Made by a program: the position numbers and the translations under genes
Shown: one piece after another, positions 16,287 through 25,254 of the stretch
Layout of the letters: the number at the start of each line of letters is the position of its first letter
Numbering within the stretch: the first letter of the stretch is position 1
Notes under the pieces: generated by a model
Database searches by the model: none
The model's input: only the letters and a program-made list of their open reading frames with translations
Told to the model about the DNA's origin: nothing
Assembly: GCF_014646275.1 (NCBI RefSeq)
Contig: NZ_BMND01000012.1
Location: forward strand, 62,001 to 126,000
Reading direction: 5' to 3'
DNA: 64,000 nt
From: Streptomyces kronopolitis
GTDB taxonomy: Bacteria > Actinomycetota > Actinomycetes > Streptomycetales > Streptomycetaceae

Positions 16287-17785
16287 CGCCGCCCGCCCCC
16301 GCCCGGCCCTGATCCGGTGTCACCGGGCGGCGCCGGACCGTCGGGTGGCGGCACGTCATCGGTGCCCGCGGGGCCGGCGGGTACGCGGGAACGGGGCCCG
16401 TAGGGGGTGTCGGTCTCCGGCTCCCTGCCTCGGTCCGCCGCCTGCCCGTCGGCGAGCCGCCAGCCCGCGCGCATCTTGAGCAGCACGGTGAGCAGCGACC
16501 CGAAGATGAACAGATACACCACGACCACCAGGCCCAGCATGATCCACAGGCTGACGGGCCGGGTCGCCGTCACCGCCTCGCCGGTCCGCATGTGCCCGTA
16601 GACGATCCAGGGCTGGCGCCCCACTTCGGCAGTGATCCATCCGCATTCGACGGTGACCACGGAGGCGACGCCCGCGCAGGCCGCGCCGCGGAAGAACCAC
16701 GGGGAGGCGGGCAGCCGGTGCCGCCGCAGCCGGCACCAGCCGTACCAGAGCGCGAGCAGGATCAGCAGAGAGCCGATGACGACCATCAGGTCGAAGGCCC
16801 AGTGGGCGATGGTCGCCTGGGTGGCCGTCGGCCGGTCGCTCGCCGGAACGGAGGACAGTCCGGTCACCTTGGTGTCGGTGGTGAACCCCGCCAGGATGGA
16901 GTCGAATTGGGGGATCTTGATACCGCCGGAGACACTGCCGTCCGGGTGCAGCCGGCCGAAGATGTACTCCGGTACGCGGGTGTCGGTCCGCCAGACGATC
17001 TCCGTCGCGGCGAACTTCACCGGCTGCTTGTGGAAGACCGACCGGGCGAGGGAGTCCCCCAGCAGGAACTGCACGGGCGTGAACACCGCGGCGAGGGTGA
17101 AGGGGACCGTGAAGCCGAGCCGGTGGTAGCGGTCGCGGCGGCCGCGCAGCCACCCCACCGCGTAGACGCCGGCGACGGTGTATCCCGCGGTGATCAGCAT
17201 CGCCACCACGAAGTGCCAGAACTGCGGCCCGAACATCGGGGTGAAGATCGCCGCCCAGACCTGGACGTTCACGGGCTTGCCCTGGGCGTCGAGGGTGAAT
17301 CCCTGGGGAGTGTTCATCCACGAGTTGGCCGCCAGGATGCCGAACGCGCCGAGCAGGGCGGCGGCCGGCAGCGGCAGCCCGAGCAGGAAGTGGGTGCGGG
17401 GTTTCAGCCGCCGCCAGCCGTAGAGGTAGATGGCGATCAGTACTGCTTCGAGGAAGAAGGCCCAGGCCTCGACCCCGAATCCGATGCCGAAGACGCCGCC
17501 CCACTTGCCCATCAGCCCCGGCCAGAGCAGCCCGAACTCGAAGGACAGCACGGTGCCGGTGACCACACCGACGGCGAACTGCACGGCCATGACCGCCGAC
17601 CAGCGCCGGGCGAGCAGCAGGGCGACGGGGTCGTTGCGGCGCAGACCGCGGCGGTGCATCACCAGCGTGATCAGCGGCAGCGCCACTCCGAACGGCACCA
17701 GGATGATGTGGCAGGCCAGGGTGAAGGCCATCAGCTCCCTGGCCGGGAGCAGTTGAGCCGGAGCGTCCGCCAGCAGTGGGACCAT
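16283..17785 (-). CDS. cydA: Cytochrome bd ubiquinol oxidase subunit I
   Basis: 500 aa. Haem-ligand and quinol-loop signatures are visible: FTLACHIILVPFGVALPLIT (His ligand region), VVTGTVLSFEFGLLWPGLMG, GVEAWAFFLEAVLIAIYLYG, and ECGWITAEVGRQPWIVYGHM. The Q-loop is short (GRLHPDGSVSGGIKIPQFDS area), as in the actinobacterial and Bacillus type. Start ATG 17785 follows CACGGAGGCACGCACACC; an upstream in-frame extension lacks support. The last 55 residues are a Pro/Gly-rich tail. In Streptomyces cyd operons are controlled by the redox repressor Rex; I searched the upstream 300 bases for TTGTGAA-type Rex sites and saw none, so another control is possible. Confidence 0.95.
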   Translation of the reverse strand: MVPLLADAPAQLLPARELMAFTLACHIILVPFGVALPLITLVMHRRGLRRNDPVALLLARRWSAVMAVQFAVGVVTGTVLSFEFGLLWPGLMGKWGGVFGIGFGVEAWAFFLEAVLIAIYLYGWRRLKPRTHFLLGLPLPAAALLGAFGILAANSWMNTPQGFTLDAQGKPVNVQVWAAIFTPMFGPQFWHFVVAMLITAGYTVAGVYAVGWLRGRRDRYHRLGFTVPFTLAAVFTPVQFLLGDSLARSVFHKQPVKFAATEIVWRTDTRVPEYIFGRLHPDGSVSGGIKIPQFDSILAGFTTDTKVTGLSSVPASDRPTATQATIAHWAFDLMVVIGSLLILLALWYGWCRLRRHRLPASPWFFRGAACAGVASVVTVECGWITAEVGRQPWIVYGHMRTGEAVTATRPVSLWIMLGLVVVVYLFIFGSLLTVLLKMRAGWRLADGQAADRGREPETDTPYGPRSRVPAGPAGTDDVPPPDGPAPPGDTGSGPGGGGRR

Positions 17786-18092
17786 GGTGTGTGCGTGCCT
17801 CCGTGCCGTTGCTGCCCGGGACGCCGGGTAGCACGGGCCACGCACCTCGGGGCCATTGCCTTGCGACGGCGACTACGGCGAATCGGCCGGTCGCGCCCGG
17901 CTCGTCACAGCATCACCGCCGGGCACGGGAGCGCACGTACCGAGGGCCCGCGTTGCGCCGTTGGGCCGAGCATCTTCCCCCGGGCGGCGGAGCCGGGCTC
18001 CCGGAGGGCGGGTGGTCCGGTGCGTGTGCGGTGGTTGTGCGGTCGTTGTGCGGTGCCCGGCCCATGGGCGCTCGGCCCGGTGGGGGCGCGCC
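17786..18092. other. Non-coding gap upstream of cydA
   Basis: 307 bases. It must hold the cydAB promoter on the minus strand. No Rex operator, clear -10/-35 pair or strong hairpin was recognised. GC-rich throughout. Confidence 0.4.
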
Positions 18093-18506
18093 TCAGAGGG
18101 AGACCGCCGCGTAGTTCTCCGTGTAGCTCTCGCCCTCGGCTCCGTAGTAGGTGCAGGTGCGGGCGTGGAGATCGACGTCGTACCAGAGCACACCGGCCTG
18201 CCAGCACCCCCGGACGAACTCGGGGAACTCGGTCTCGCCTGCCTGGTCGGCACGCAGCGCGGCGATCAGCGCGGCACGGTCGAACGGCGGGGCCTCGACC
18301 GGGCCGGTGCACAGCGGCTCCTCCTGGACCACGACGGGTCCGGAGGCGGTGAGGTAGAGCATGGCGTTCGACGGGACGGCCATCCGGCAGCGGCTGATGC
18401 CGGCCTGGCGCAGCACTTCGGCGAGGTAGGGGAAGCCGCCGACCTTCGGCCGTACGGCGGCCGCCCGCTCCAGGGCCGTCCGCAGGGTGGTCAGGGCAGC
18501 GCTCAT
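18093..18506 (-). CDS. DUF1398 (YbcV-like) family protein
   Basis: 137 aa. The C-terminal part matches the DUF1398 pattern: ETEFPEFVRGCWQAGVLWYD, VDLHARTCTYYGAEGESYTE. The N-terminal half is helical (LTTLRTALERAAAVRPKVGG). These small proteins occur in enterobacteria (YbcV) and actinobacteria with no defined activity; the conserved Cys-Tyr-Tyr-Gly segment is the diagnostic core. ATG 18506 follows CGGAGATCACC. A well-formed promoter embraced by inverted repeats lies 57-92 bases upstream (18563-18598), which suggests tight repression and a conditional role. Confidence 0.8.
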   Translation of the reverse strand: MSAALTTLRTALERAAAVRPKVGGFPYLAEVLRQAGISRCRMAVPSNAMLYLTASGPVVVQEEPLCTGPVEAPPFDRAALIAALRADQAGETEFPEFVRGCWQAGVLWYDVDLHARTCTYYGAEGESYTENYAAVSL

Positions 18507-18562
18507 GGTGATCTCCGCAGGTTCAGGGGGCGTGTGCGCGGGGGGTGAGGACCCGCCTCTCA

Positions 18563-18598
18563 TGACAACAGATTTACATTCTGGCACCATGTTGTCAA
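18563..18598 (-). promoter_or_regulatory. Promoter bracketed by an inverted-repeat operator
   Basis: Minus strand: TTGACA (18598-18593), 16-base spacer, TAAATC (18576-18571). TGACAACA (18563-18570) and TGTTGTCA (18590-18597) form a perfect inverted repeat, one arm over the -35 and the other just past the -10 box. Confidence 0.6.
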
Positions 18599-18749
18599 GT
18601 GAGCCACTCGACGAGGCGAACCCGCTGGTTGCGGGCGCCCTCGCGCCACCGCCGCACGCACAACGGCCCGGGGGCGGCAATCCCTGACTGCCGCCCCCGG
18701 ACCACCGGTGGAACCGCCGAACTCTGTCGCGCCTCAGCCCGTCACGGCG

Positions 18750-19097
18750 CTACGCCGTCTCGTGCGCATGGGTTCCGTTGATCTTCTCGATCGCCTGCCG
18801 GGCCTGCTCCTGGGGCGAGCGGGTGGGCAGGGGCGAGACCGTCGTGGAGGTCATGGCGGGCTGGGCCCGCTCCTGGGCGACCGTCTTGGCATGGTTGGGC
18901 TGGGCGGCCGGCGGACGTATCCGCAGCCGCTGGCTGGCGGCCTCGTCCAGGGTTACCGGGCGCTTCCACCGGGCCGCGAGCCGGGCGGCGTCCTGACCGA
19001 GCGCGGCGACGTCCTCCCACTGCAGGCGAACCACCAAGGAGAGCTCGGCGTCTCCGTCCGGCAGGGCCTGGATCGGCGGGATACCGGGGTGAGTCAT
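18750..19097 (-). CDS. Small conserved-looking protein of unknown function
   Basis: 115 aa from the ATG at 19097, which follows CGAGGAGGACACC, a strong ribosome site. It begins MTHPGIPPIQALPDGDAELS and has a central DAARLAARWKRPVTLDEAAS segment; the C-terminal third is low-complexity and ends with QEQARQAIEKINGTHAHETA. No signal peptide, membrane helix or known domain was recognised. Codon use fits the genome and the start is well supported, so the gene is probably real. It stands alone between DUF1398 and the small TTA-containing gene. Confidence 0.6.
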   Translation of the reverse strand: MTHPGIPPIQALPDGDAELSLVVRLQWEDVAALGQDAARLAARWKRPVTLDEAASQRLRIRPPAAQPNHAKTVAQERAQPAMTSTTVSPLPTRSPQEQARQAIEKINGTHAHETA

Positions 19098-19343
19098 GGT
19101 GTCCTCCTCGCATCGTGGATCAGCGCCTGTGGGGCACGGACACCGAAAGATACGGAGGCACACCCGGCACCGTTCAATACCTGTCACGAGAAGGCAAAAG
19201 CGGGAGAGGACTCCCCCGCGTCAAGTATTCGTACTCCGGTGACCGTTCAGCGGCCTGACCAGCCGTTGCCGGCCGGCGGTCGGCCCCGACGAGTCGACCG
19301 CCGGGCCCCTGAGTGGGCTACCGGGTCCTGATCAGCCGGACGG

Positions 19344-19517
19344 TCACTGCCCCCTCGGCGCCGACGGCCCAGAGGGCCCCGACGGCACATAGTGGTTGAT
19401 CAGATTCGCGTCGCCCCGGGGCTGCGTGCGGTGCGACTCGGGGTGATCGAGCCGCGAGCCGCCACCCCATAACGTCCTCTTCAACAGGTATGCCAGGCGC
19501 GCCACTTGCTGCTTCAT
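19344..19517 (-). CDS. 57-residue peptide with a TTA codon
   Basis: Begins MKQQVARLAYLLKRTLWGGG from an ATG at 19517 preceded by AAAGAGGCTTTG. Leu16 is encoded by TTA (19472-19470), the codon read only by the developmental tRNA bldA in Streptomyces, so translation should be restricted to late growth. The first 20 residues are a basic amphipathic helix; the rest is polar, with the tail PSGPSGPSAPRGQ. An upstream in-frame ATG (MIKKEALMKQQ) could start it eight residues earlier... the ribosome site favours the inner start. No modification enzymes lie nearby, so a RiPP precursor is not supported. Function unknown. Confidence 0.5.
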   Translation of the reverse strand: MKQQVARLAYLLKRTLWGGGSRLDHPESHRTQPRGDANLINHYVPSGPSGPSAPRGQ

Positions 19518-19806
19518 CAAAGCCTCTTTCTTGATCATCTCGATCCGCCGGCATGCCTCATCCCGCGGACCGCGGCCGAGTCTGTTCGGGTTCCCGTAGA
19601 TGACCTTGGACAAACGGGAGCGCGCGGAACTCGTCATCGCGGTGGAGGAGAGGTGGGCCGGGGCGGAGGGGGTGGATCGGAGTGGCGCTGCCCCGCACGG
19701 GTGCGTCGTGCGGTCCGCACTGGCGTACGCGGGCGCGTCGGACGGCCCGCACCGAGGACGTCCGCGCACGCTGGGATCACTTCGGCCCCGACGAGAGAGA
19801 CCCTCC

Positions 19807-21234
19807 GTGACGCAGTTGCCTCCGCCCTCCTCACCCCAGCCCACCGGCCACCACACCCCCGACCCCGACTCCCCTGTCCCTGACGCCTCCGGACCCGCAC
19901 ACCTCCGCCGGGGGCTGCGGCCCCGCCATGTCCAGATGATCGCCATCGGCGGGACGATCGGGGTCGGGCTGTTCCTCGGCTCCGCCGCGGCGATCCACGA
20001 GGCCGGGCCAGGGCTGCTGCTCAGCTACGCGGTCGCCGGAGTGGCCATCTTCTTCGTGATGCGCGCCCTGGGTGAGCTGCTGGTGTACCGGCCGGTGACC
20101 GGTTCGTTCGCGACCTACGCTGAGGAGTTCATCGGCGACTGGGCCGGGTTCGCCACCGGCTGGAGCTACTGGCTGATGTGGGTGGTCACCGGCACCGCGG
20201 AGCTGACCGCGGCCGGGATCTACGTCCGCTACTGGTGGCCCGGGGTACCCCAGTGGCTGCCCGGACTGATCGCCCTGGCGGTCCTCGGGCTGGCCAATCT
20301 GCTGGCGGTCCGGCTGTTCGGGGAGTTCGAGTTCTGGTTCGCGCTCATCAAGGTGCTGACCATCGTCGTACTGCTGCTCATGGCGGCGGCCGTCCTCCTC
20401 TTCGGCTTCGGCCCGCTGGGGAAGACCGCCGCGCTCAGCAACCTGTGGACGCACGGCGGCTTCTTCCCGCACGGCATCGCAGGCCCGCTGCTCGCGATGC
20501 AGGTGGTCGTGTTCGCCTTCGTCGGGGTCGAGCTGCTCGGGGTGACCGCCGGGGAGAGCAAGGACCCGGAGAAGACGCTGCCCAGCGCCGTGCGCCGGGT
20601 GATCTGGCGGATCGCGCTGTTCTACCTCGGCGCCCTCACCGCGGTCATGGCACTGGTCCCGTGGAACCAACTGGACCCGGACGTGAGCCCGTTCGTCCTC
20701 GTCTTCGCGAAAGTCGGGATTCCCGCGGCGGCCGGAGTGGTGAACATGGTGGTGCTCACCGCGGCGCTGTCCTCCTGCAACAGCGGGGTGTTCTCCACCG
20801 GCCGGATGCTGCTGACCCTCTCCCGGGACCGGCATGCGCCGGCCGTCTTCGGCAAGGTCAGCCGGCAGGGCGTACCCGCCGCGGGCATCGTCGCGTCCAT
20901 GACCGTCATGCTGCTGGGGGTGGCCGCGAACTACTTCGTGCCGAAGGAGGCGTTCGTCTACGTCACCAGTGTCGCGACCATCGCCGCGGTCTTCACCTGG
21001 GGCATCATCGTCTGGGCGCACCTGCGCTACCGGGCCGCGGTCCGCGCCGGACGGCTGCGGCAGGTCGCCTTCCGGATGCCGCTGGCCCCCGTGTCGAACT
21101 ACTGCGTCCTCGCTTTCCTCGCCCTCGTTCTGGTGCTGCTCGGCTTCGACTCCGAGAGCAGGATCGCGCTGTACGTGGCTCCGGTCTGGGCGGCGATCCT
21201 GCTGATCGGCTTCCGCTTCTCCCGCCACGACTGA
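19807..21234 (+). CDS. APC-family amino acid permease
   Basis: 475 aa with 12 hydrophobic helices. The first helix carries IGGTIGVGLFLGSAAAIHEA, the hallmark of the AnsP/GabP/aromatic permease subgroup of the amino acid-polyamine-organocation superfamily. Other family elements: FVMRALGELLVYRPVTGSFA, FVGVELLGVTAGESKDPEKT and SSCNSGVFSTGRML. These carry amino acids in with protons. Start is a GTG at 19807 after GAGAGAGACCCTCC; the N-terminal 35 residues are a Pro/Ser-rich cytoplasmic tail. The substrate (asparagine, serine, GABA) cannot be fixed from sequence. Confidence 0.88.
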   Translation: MTQLPPPSSPQPTGHHTPDPDSPVPDASGPAHLRRGLRPRHVQMIAIGGTIGVGLFLGSAAAIHEAGPGLLLSYAVAGVAIFFVMRALGELLVYRPVTGSFATYAEEFIGDWAGFATGWSYWLMWVVTGTAELTAAGIYVRYWWPGVPQWLPGLIALAVLGLANLLAVRLFGEFEFWFALIKVLTIVVLLLMAAAVLLFGFGPLGKTAALSNLWTHGGFFPHGIAGPLLAMQVVVFAFVGVELLGVTAGESKDPEKTLPSAVRRVIWRIALFYLGALTAVMALVPWNQLDPDVSPFVLVFAKVGIPAAAGVVNMVVLTAALSSCNSGVFSTGRMLLTLSRDRHAPAVFGKVSRQGVPAAGIVASMTVMLLGVAANYFVPKEAFVYVTSVATIAAVFTWGIIVWAHLRYRAAVRAGRLRQVAFRMPLAPVSNYCVLAFLALVLVLLGFDSESRIALYVAPVWAAILLIGFRFSRHD

Positions 21235-21416
21235 CACGACGGCACGAGCCCGGCCGACGGCCGGCAGAACACACACCCGGCCACGACGAACAACCCACCT
21301 CCACCGAGCCACTTGGGCACCATCCGTTGCCCCATGCCCCCGGAGCCTCTACGTTGAGCGCGCCTGCATTCGGCTTCGACCCGCCGCCCGTGCGGCGGGA
21401 CCCGGGAGGAACCCCC

Positions 21417-22760
21417 ATGCGCACCCACACCTCCAGACGCAGTCCCCTACGCGGCGCGGTGTCCGTCGGCATCCTCGCGCTGGCAGTGACCGCCGGCACG
21501 GTCACGGGAGCCGCCGGCGCCACCGCCCGTAGCACCACCCCGGCAGTACCCCCGCACGGACAACGCACCCAGCAGGTCGAGTACTTCACCGGAGGATCCT
21601 CCGCACACCCCCGCCATACCGGGGTCCCCGTCGCCGAGCCCCTCTCCCCCTCCGAGCGGACCGCGATCGCCGCCGACGGCGACGTCACCCCGATCGTGCA
21701 GAACGGCCCGGTCGGCAGCAAGCTCGACGTCGTCTTCATCGGCGACGGCTACACCGCGGCCCAGCAGGAGGACTTCCACGCGGACGTCCGCACCAAGTGG
21801 GCCAAGATGAGCGCCGTCGAGCCCTACGCCTCGTACACCGGCCTGTTCAACGTCTGGGCCGTTGACGCCGTCTCCCAAGACTCGGGTGTCTCCGGGGACC
21901 CGACGCAGGACGTGGTGCGGGACACCGCCCTGAACTCGGCCTTCTTCTGCGACGGCACCGAGCGGCTGCTGTGCGTGGACACCAACAAGGTCGAGTCGTA
22001 CGCCGCCAAGGCTCCGGCCGCCGACCTCGTCGTCGTACTCTCGAACTCCACCAAATACGGCGGCGCGGGCTACAACGACATCTCCTCGCAGGTCGGCTAC
22101 GACGGCATAGCCACCGCCTCCTCCGACAACGACCGGTCCGACCAGATCGCGGTGCACGAGACGGGTCACTCACTCGGCAAGCTCGCCGACGAGTACGACG
22201 AAGGCGAGTCCGGGACGTACTCGGGCCCCGAGCCCGCCCAGGCCAATCTCAGCACCCTGTCCGCCGACCAGATGACCGCCCAGCAACAGAAGTGGTACCG
22301 CTGGATGGGCCAGGAGTCACCGGACGGCGGCACGGTCGGCGCGTTCGAAGGCGGCGGCTACTACCCGCACGGGCTCAACCGCCCCACCGAAAACTCGATC
22401 ATGCGGTCGCTCGGCCGACAGTTCAACCTGCCCGGCCGCGAGGCGATGATCGCCGGCTTCTACCGCTGCGCCAGCGTGCTGAGCAGCCCGACAACCACCG
22501 ACCGAGCAGTGCCTCGTGGCGCCCCCATCCGCATCACCGTGCCCGCCTCCGCACGCGTCAGGTGGTACGTCGACGGCCACGAACGCCGAGCCGCCCGCGG
22601 CCGACACACCATCACCCCCCGAGCCCTCGGCGTACCCGCCGACAGCCGCACCCACCACATCACCGCCCGAGCCACCGACCACACACACGCGGTCCGCGAC
22701 CCCGCGATACGCAAACTGATGTCCCGCTCGTTGACCTGGCGGGTTGGCTCCTCCTACTAG
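21417..22760 (+). CDS. Secreted M64-family zinc metallopeptidase
   Basis: 447 aa. A Sec signal peptide (about residues 1-36, GAVSVGILALAVTAGTVTGA) precedes a propeptide-like stretch. The M64 (IgA peptidase-type) domain begins near 95: SKLDVVFIGDGYTAAQQEDF. The zinc site is H247-E248-x2-H251 in HETGHSLGKLADEYDEG, with the family Met/Asn region RPTENSIMRS. The C terminus has a Thr/His/Arg-rich beta domain. ATG 21417 follows GGGAGGAACCCCC. The TAG stop (22758-22760) is part of the CTAG at the left edge of an IS5-family element, so the last residues and stop may come from the insertion event and the natural C terminus may be longer. Confidence 0.85.
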   Translation: MRTHTSRRSPLRGAVSVGILALAVTAGTVTGAAGATARSTTPAVPPHGQRTQQVEYFTGGSSAHPRHTGVPVAEPLSPSERTAIAADGDVTPIVQNGPVGSKLDVVFIGDGYTAAQQEDFHADVRTKWAKMSAVEPYASYTGLFNVWAVDAVSQDSGVSGDPTQDVVRDTALNSAFFCDGTERLLCVDTNKVESYAAKAPAADLVVVLSNSTKYGGAGYNDISSQVGYDGIATASSDNDRSDQIAVHETGHSLGKLADEYDEGESGTYSGPEPAQANLSTLSADQMTAQQQKWYRWMGQESPDGGTVGAFEGGGYYPHGLNRPTENSIMRSLGRQFNLPGREAMIAGFYRCASVLSSPTTTDRAVPRGAPIRITVPASARVRWYVDGHERRAARGRHTITPRALGVPADSRTHHITARATDHTHAVRDPAIRKLMSRSLTWRVGSSY

Positions 22761-23646
22761 GGCGTGTCCGCAAAGTGGTTTGTGCTGTTGGTAAGTCGTG
22801 GTGCGTCGTCATGAGTTGACCGATGAGTCGTGGGCTGTCGTGGAGCCGTTGCTGCCTCGATCGCGGATGGGGCGGCCGGTCCGTGACCGGCGGCAGGTGA
22901 TGAACGGGATCCTGTGGAAGCTGTCGACCGGGGCGGCTTGGCGAGATCTCCCGGAGCGGTACGGGCCGTGGAAGACGGTGTACGAACGGTTCCGCCGCTG
23001 GTCGGCGGACGGCACGTGGGACAGGATCCTGGCCCACGTCCAGCAGCACTCCGATGCGGTCGGCCAGGTCGACTGGTCCCTCGTCTGTGTCGATTCCACG
23101 ACGGTGCGCGCCCATCAGCATGCGGCCGGGGCCCGAAAAGGGGGCCCTGGGCGGGTGAGGCGCTCGGCCGGTCCCGCGGCGGACTGACCACAAAGATCCA
23201 CCTTGCCTGCGACGGACAGGACCGGCCTCTGGCCTTCACCCTGACCGGCGGCAACACCAACGACTGCGCCCAGTTCGAACCCGTCATGGATGGGATCCGT
23301 GTGGCCCGGCCGGGCCCGGGAAGGCCCCGGACCCGGCCCGACCGGGTAGCCGCCGACAAGGGGTACTCGTCCCGGAAGATCCGCGCCTACCTGCGTAAAC
23401 GCGGGATCGCCTGCACGATCCCTGAACGCATCGACCAGATCAACGGCCGACTCAGACGCGGCGAAAGCCTGTGCCGCCTCGACCGCACGATCTACCGGCG
23501 TCGCAACGTCATCGAACGCTGCTTCGGCCGCCTCACACAACACCGGGCCCTCGCCACCCGCTACGACAAACGAGCCACCCACTACCAGGCCATGGTCACC
23601 CTCGCCTGCCTACAACTCTGGCTCCCATGACTTTGCGGACACCGCC
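22761..23646 (+). mobile_element. IS5-family (IS427-like) insertion sequence, full length
   Basis: About 886 bases. Terminal inverted repeats are GGCGTGTCCGCAAAGTGG on the left and, reading inward from the right, GGCGGTGTCCGCAAAGTC. The left flank is CTAG, the usual IS427-group target; the right flank reads TGGG, so the duplication is not preserved. A second, deleted copy lies inverted at 24983-25254. Confidence 0.88.
22798..23630 (+). CDS. IS5-family transposase made by -1 frameshift
   Basis: Two overlapping frames. The first (GTG 22798 to 23187) encodes the N-terminal DUF4096-like part (ELTDESWAVVEPLLPRSRMG, GILWKLSTGAAWRDLPERYG) and the first catalytic Asp in VCVDSTTVRAHQHAAG. The second frame, -1 relative to it, carries GGLTTKIHLACDGQDRPLAF, the second Asp in ADKGYSS, and the Glu signature YRRRNVIERCFGRLTQHRAL, ending at 23630. 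The crossover is at the run AAAAGGGGG near 23138, typical of IS427-group elements. All three DDE residues are present, so the element may still be active; a fused product would be about 277 aa. Confidence 0.85.
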
Positions 23647-23664
23647 TGGGATTTGTCCGGGCGA

Positions 23665-24010
23665 TCATGTTCGGAGCCAGACGGTGAGGGCTGCGGCGGT
23701 GGCGGTCCCGAGGTGGACGTAGCGGGTGCTTGTCATAGCGGGTGGCCACGGCCCGGTGTTGCTTGAGTCGGTTGAGGGCCCGTTCGATGGTGCTGTGTTT
23801 CTTGTACCGCTCCTCGTCGAAGCCGGGGGGCCGTCCGCCGCGTGAACGACTGCGTAGGCGGGCGGCCTGGCTGCCGGTCTTCTCCGGAATCGTGTGCCGG
23901 ATGCCGCGGCGCCGCAGGCACTCACGACGTGGCCCGTTGCTGTATGCCTCCGGCGGCGGGTCGGTACGGGCGCCGGCCGCGTCGGAGCTTACGCAGGTCG
24001 AGATCCATGC
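23665..24010 (-). pseudogene. Transposase C-terminal fragment of a second IS5-type element
   Basis: The minus strand encodes LRRRGIRHTIPEKTGSQAAR, then RPPGFDEERYKKHSTIERAL and NRLKQHRAVATRYDK, the DDE C-terminal region of a different IS5-family transposase. The tail (RYVHLGTATAAALTVWLRT) is in another frame, so a frameshift lies near 23740. The N-terminal two thirds are missing; the segment upstream of 23945 no longer looks like transposase. Confidence 0.75.
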
Positions 24011-24077
24011 CATCGAGGTATCAATTGCCGGGAAGAGGTATTGGACGCCACAGGTGGCCCGCGCCGAGACTCAAAAC

Positions 24078-24974
24078 ATGATCGTCATCATGACTCCCAC
24101 CGGCCAGATCGGCAGCCGGCTCCTGGACATCCTGCTCCACGAGGCCCCCACTCGCGATGAAGAGCTGCGCGTCATCATGCGCGACCCCGGAAAACTCCCC
24201 GCCGCGGCCCGCGCTCGCGTCGACGTGGTCACCGGCTCCCACGGCGACGCAGCGGTCGTCGACCGGGCTTTCACCGGCGCGGACGCCGTCTTCTGGCTCG
24301 TCCCGTCAAACCCGCGGGCACCGAGCCTGGACGCTGTGTACTCCGGGTTCACTCGTGCCGCCGCAGAGGCGTTCAAGACCCACGGCGTGGGACACGTCGT
24401 CGGCGTCTCGGCGCTCGGCCGCGGTACCCCCCTCGCCGACCGCGCCGGGCATGTCACAGCGTCGCTGGCCATGGACGACCTCATCGCGAGTACAGGCGTG
24501 GCCTATCGGGCGCTCGCGAACCCGACCTTCATGGACAACCTGCTACGACAGGTGGCGCCGATCCGCGACCACGGCGTGTTCACCGACACCGTCACCGCTG
24601 ACCGCAAAGCACCGATGGCCGCGACCCGGGACATCGCCGCGGCCGCTGCCGGCCTGCTACTCGACCGCACGTGGACGGGGACGGGCGAGGTCCCGGTACT
24701 GGGCCCCGAGGACCTTTCGGCGAACGACATGGCGCGCACCATCTCCGACGTGCTCGGCCGCCCGGTCCGCTACGAGCGGCAGTCGCTCGACGACTTCCGC
24801 ACCGCACTCACCGGACGCGGAATCGGGAACGCGATCGTCGAAGGTTACGTGGACATGATGCGCGCCAAGGACGAGGGCCTCGACGACGACGTACAGCGCA
24901 CCCCAAGGACTGCGAGCCCGACAACCTTCCGCGAATGGTGTGAAGAGGTCCTGAAGCCGGCGGTCCTGGCCTGA
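24078..24974 (+). CDS. NmrA-like NAD(P)-binding protein
   Basis: 298 aa. An N-terminal Rossmann fold starts MIVIMTPTGQIGSRLLDILL, an atypical GxxGxxG version (TPTGQIG). VVDRAFTGADAVFWLVPSNP, FKTHGVGHVVGVSALGRGTP and ANPTFMDNLLRQVAPIRDHG are typical of NmrA/HSCARG-type sugar-nucleotide-epimerase-like proteins, which sense NADP(H) or reduce quinones. The ATG at 24078 lacks a clear ribosome site; the frame continues upstream into IS-derived sequence, so the native promoter may have been replaced. It is boxed between a transposase fragment and the inverted IS remnant, which suggests it moved with, or was captured by, IS elements. Confidence 0.8.
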   Translation: MIVIMTPTGQIGSRLLDILLHEAPTRDEELRVIMRDPGKLPAAARARVDVVTGSHGDAAVVDRAFTGADAVFWLVPSNPRAPSLDAVYSGFTRAAAEAFKTHGVGHVVGVSALGRGTPLADRAGHVTASLAMDDLIASTGVAYRALANPTFMDNLLRQVAPIRDHGVFTDTVTADRKAPMAATRDIAAAAAGLLLDRTWTGTGEVPVLGPEDLSANDMARTISDVLGRPVRYERQSLDDFRTALTGRGIGNAIVEGYVDMMRAKDEGLDDDVQRTPRTASPTTFREWCEEVLKPAVLA

Positions 24975-24982
24975 GCACCTAG

Positions 24983-25254
24983 GCGGTGCCTGTCCCACGT
25001 GCCGTCCGCGGACCAGCGGCGGAATCGTTCGTACACCGTCTTCCACGGCCCGTACCGCTCCGGGAGATCTCGCCAAGCCGCCCCGGTCGACAGCTTCCAC
25101 AGGATCCCGTTCCTCACCTGCCGCCGGTCACGGACCGGCCGCCCCATCCGCGATCGAGGCAGCAACGGCTCCACGACAGCCCACGACTCATCGGTCAACT
25201 CATGACGACGCACCACGACTTACCAACAGCACAAACCACTTTGCGGACACCGCC
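24983..25254 (-). mobile_element. Internally deleted, inverted copy of the 22761 IS
   Basis: About 272 bases flanked by CTAG on both sides (24979-24982 and 25254-25257, sharing the edge base). Read on the minus strand it starts with the IS left end and transposase codons 1-77, nearly identical to the full copy (one visible change, QVMNGI to QVRNGI), then jumps after GACGGCACGTGGGACAGG directly to the terminal GCACCGCC. Only a few bases of the right end remain. It is a MITE-like, non-autonomous derivative. Confidence 0.8.

Noticed and set aside
17786..18092. Rex operator upstream of cydA
   Set aside because: No TTGTGAA-N4-TTCACAA-like palindrome found by eye.
19344..19517. RiPP precursor peptide
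   Set aside because: No modification, protease or export gene within reach and no typical core motif.
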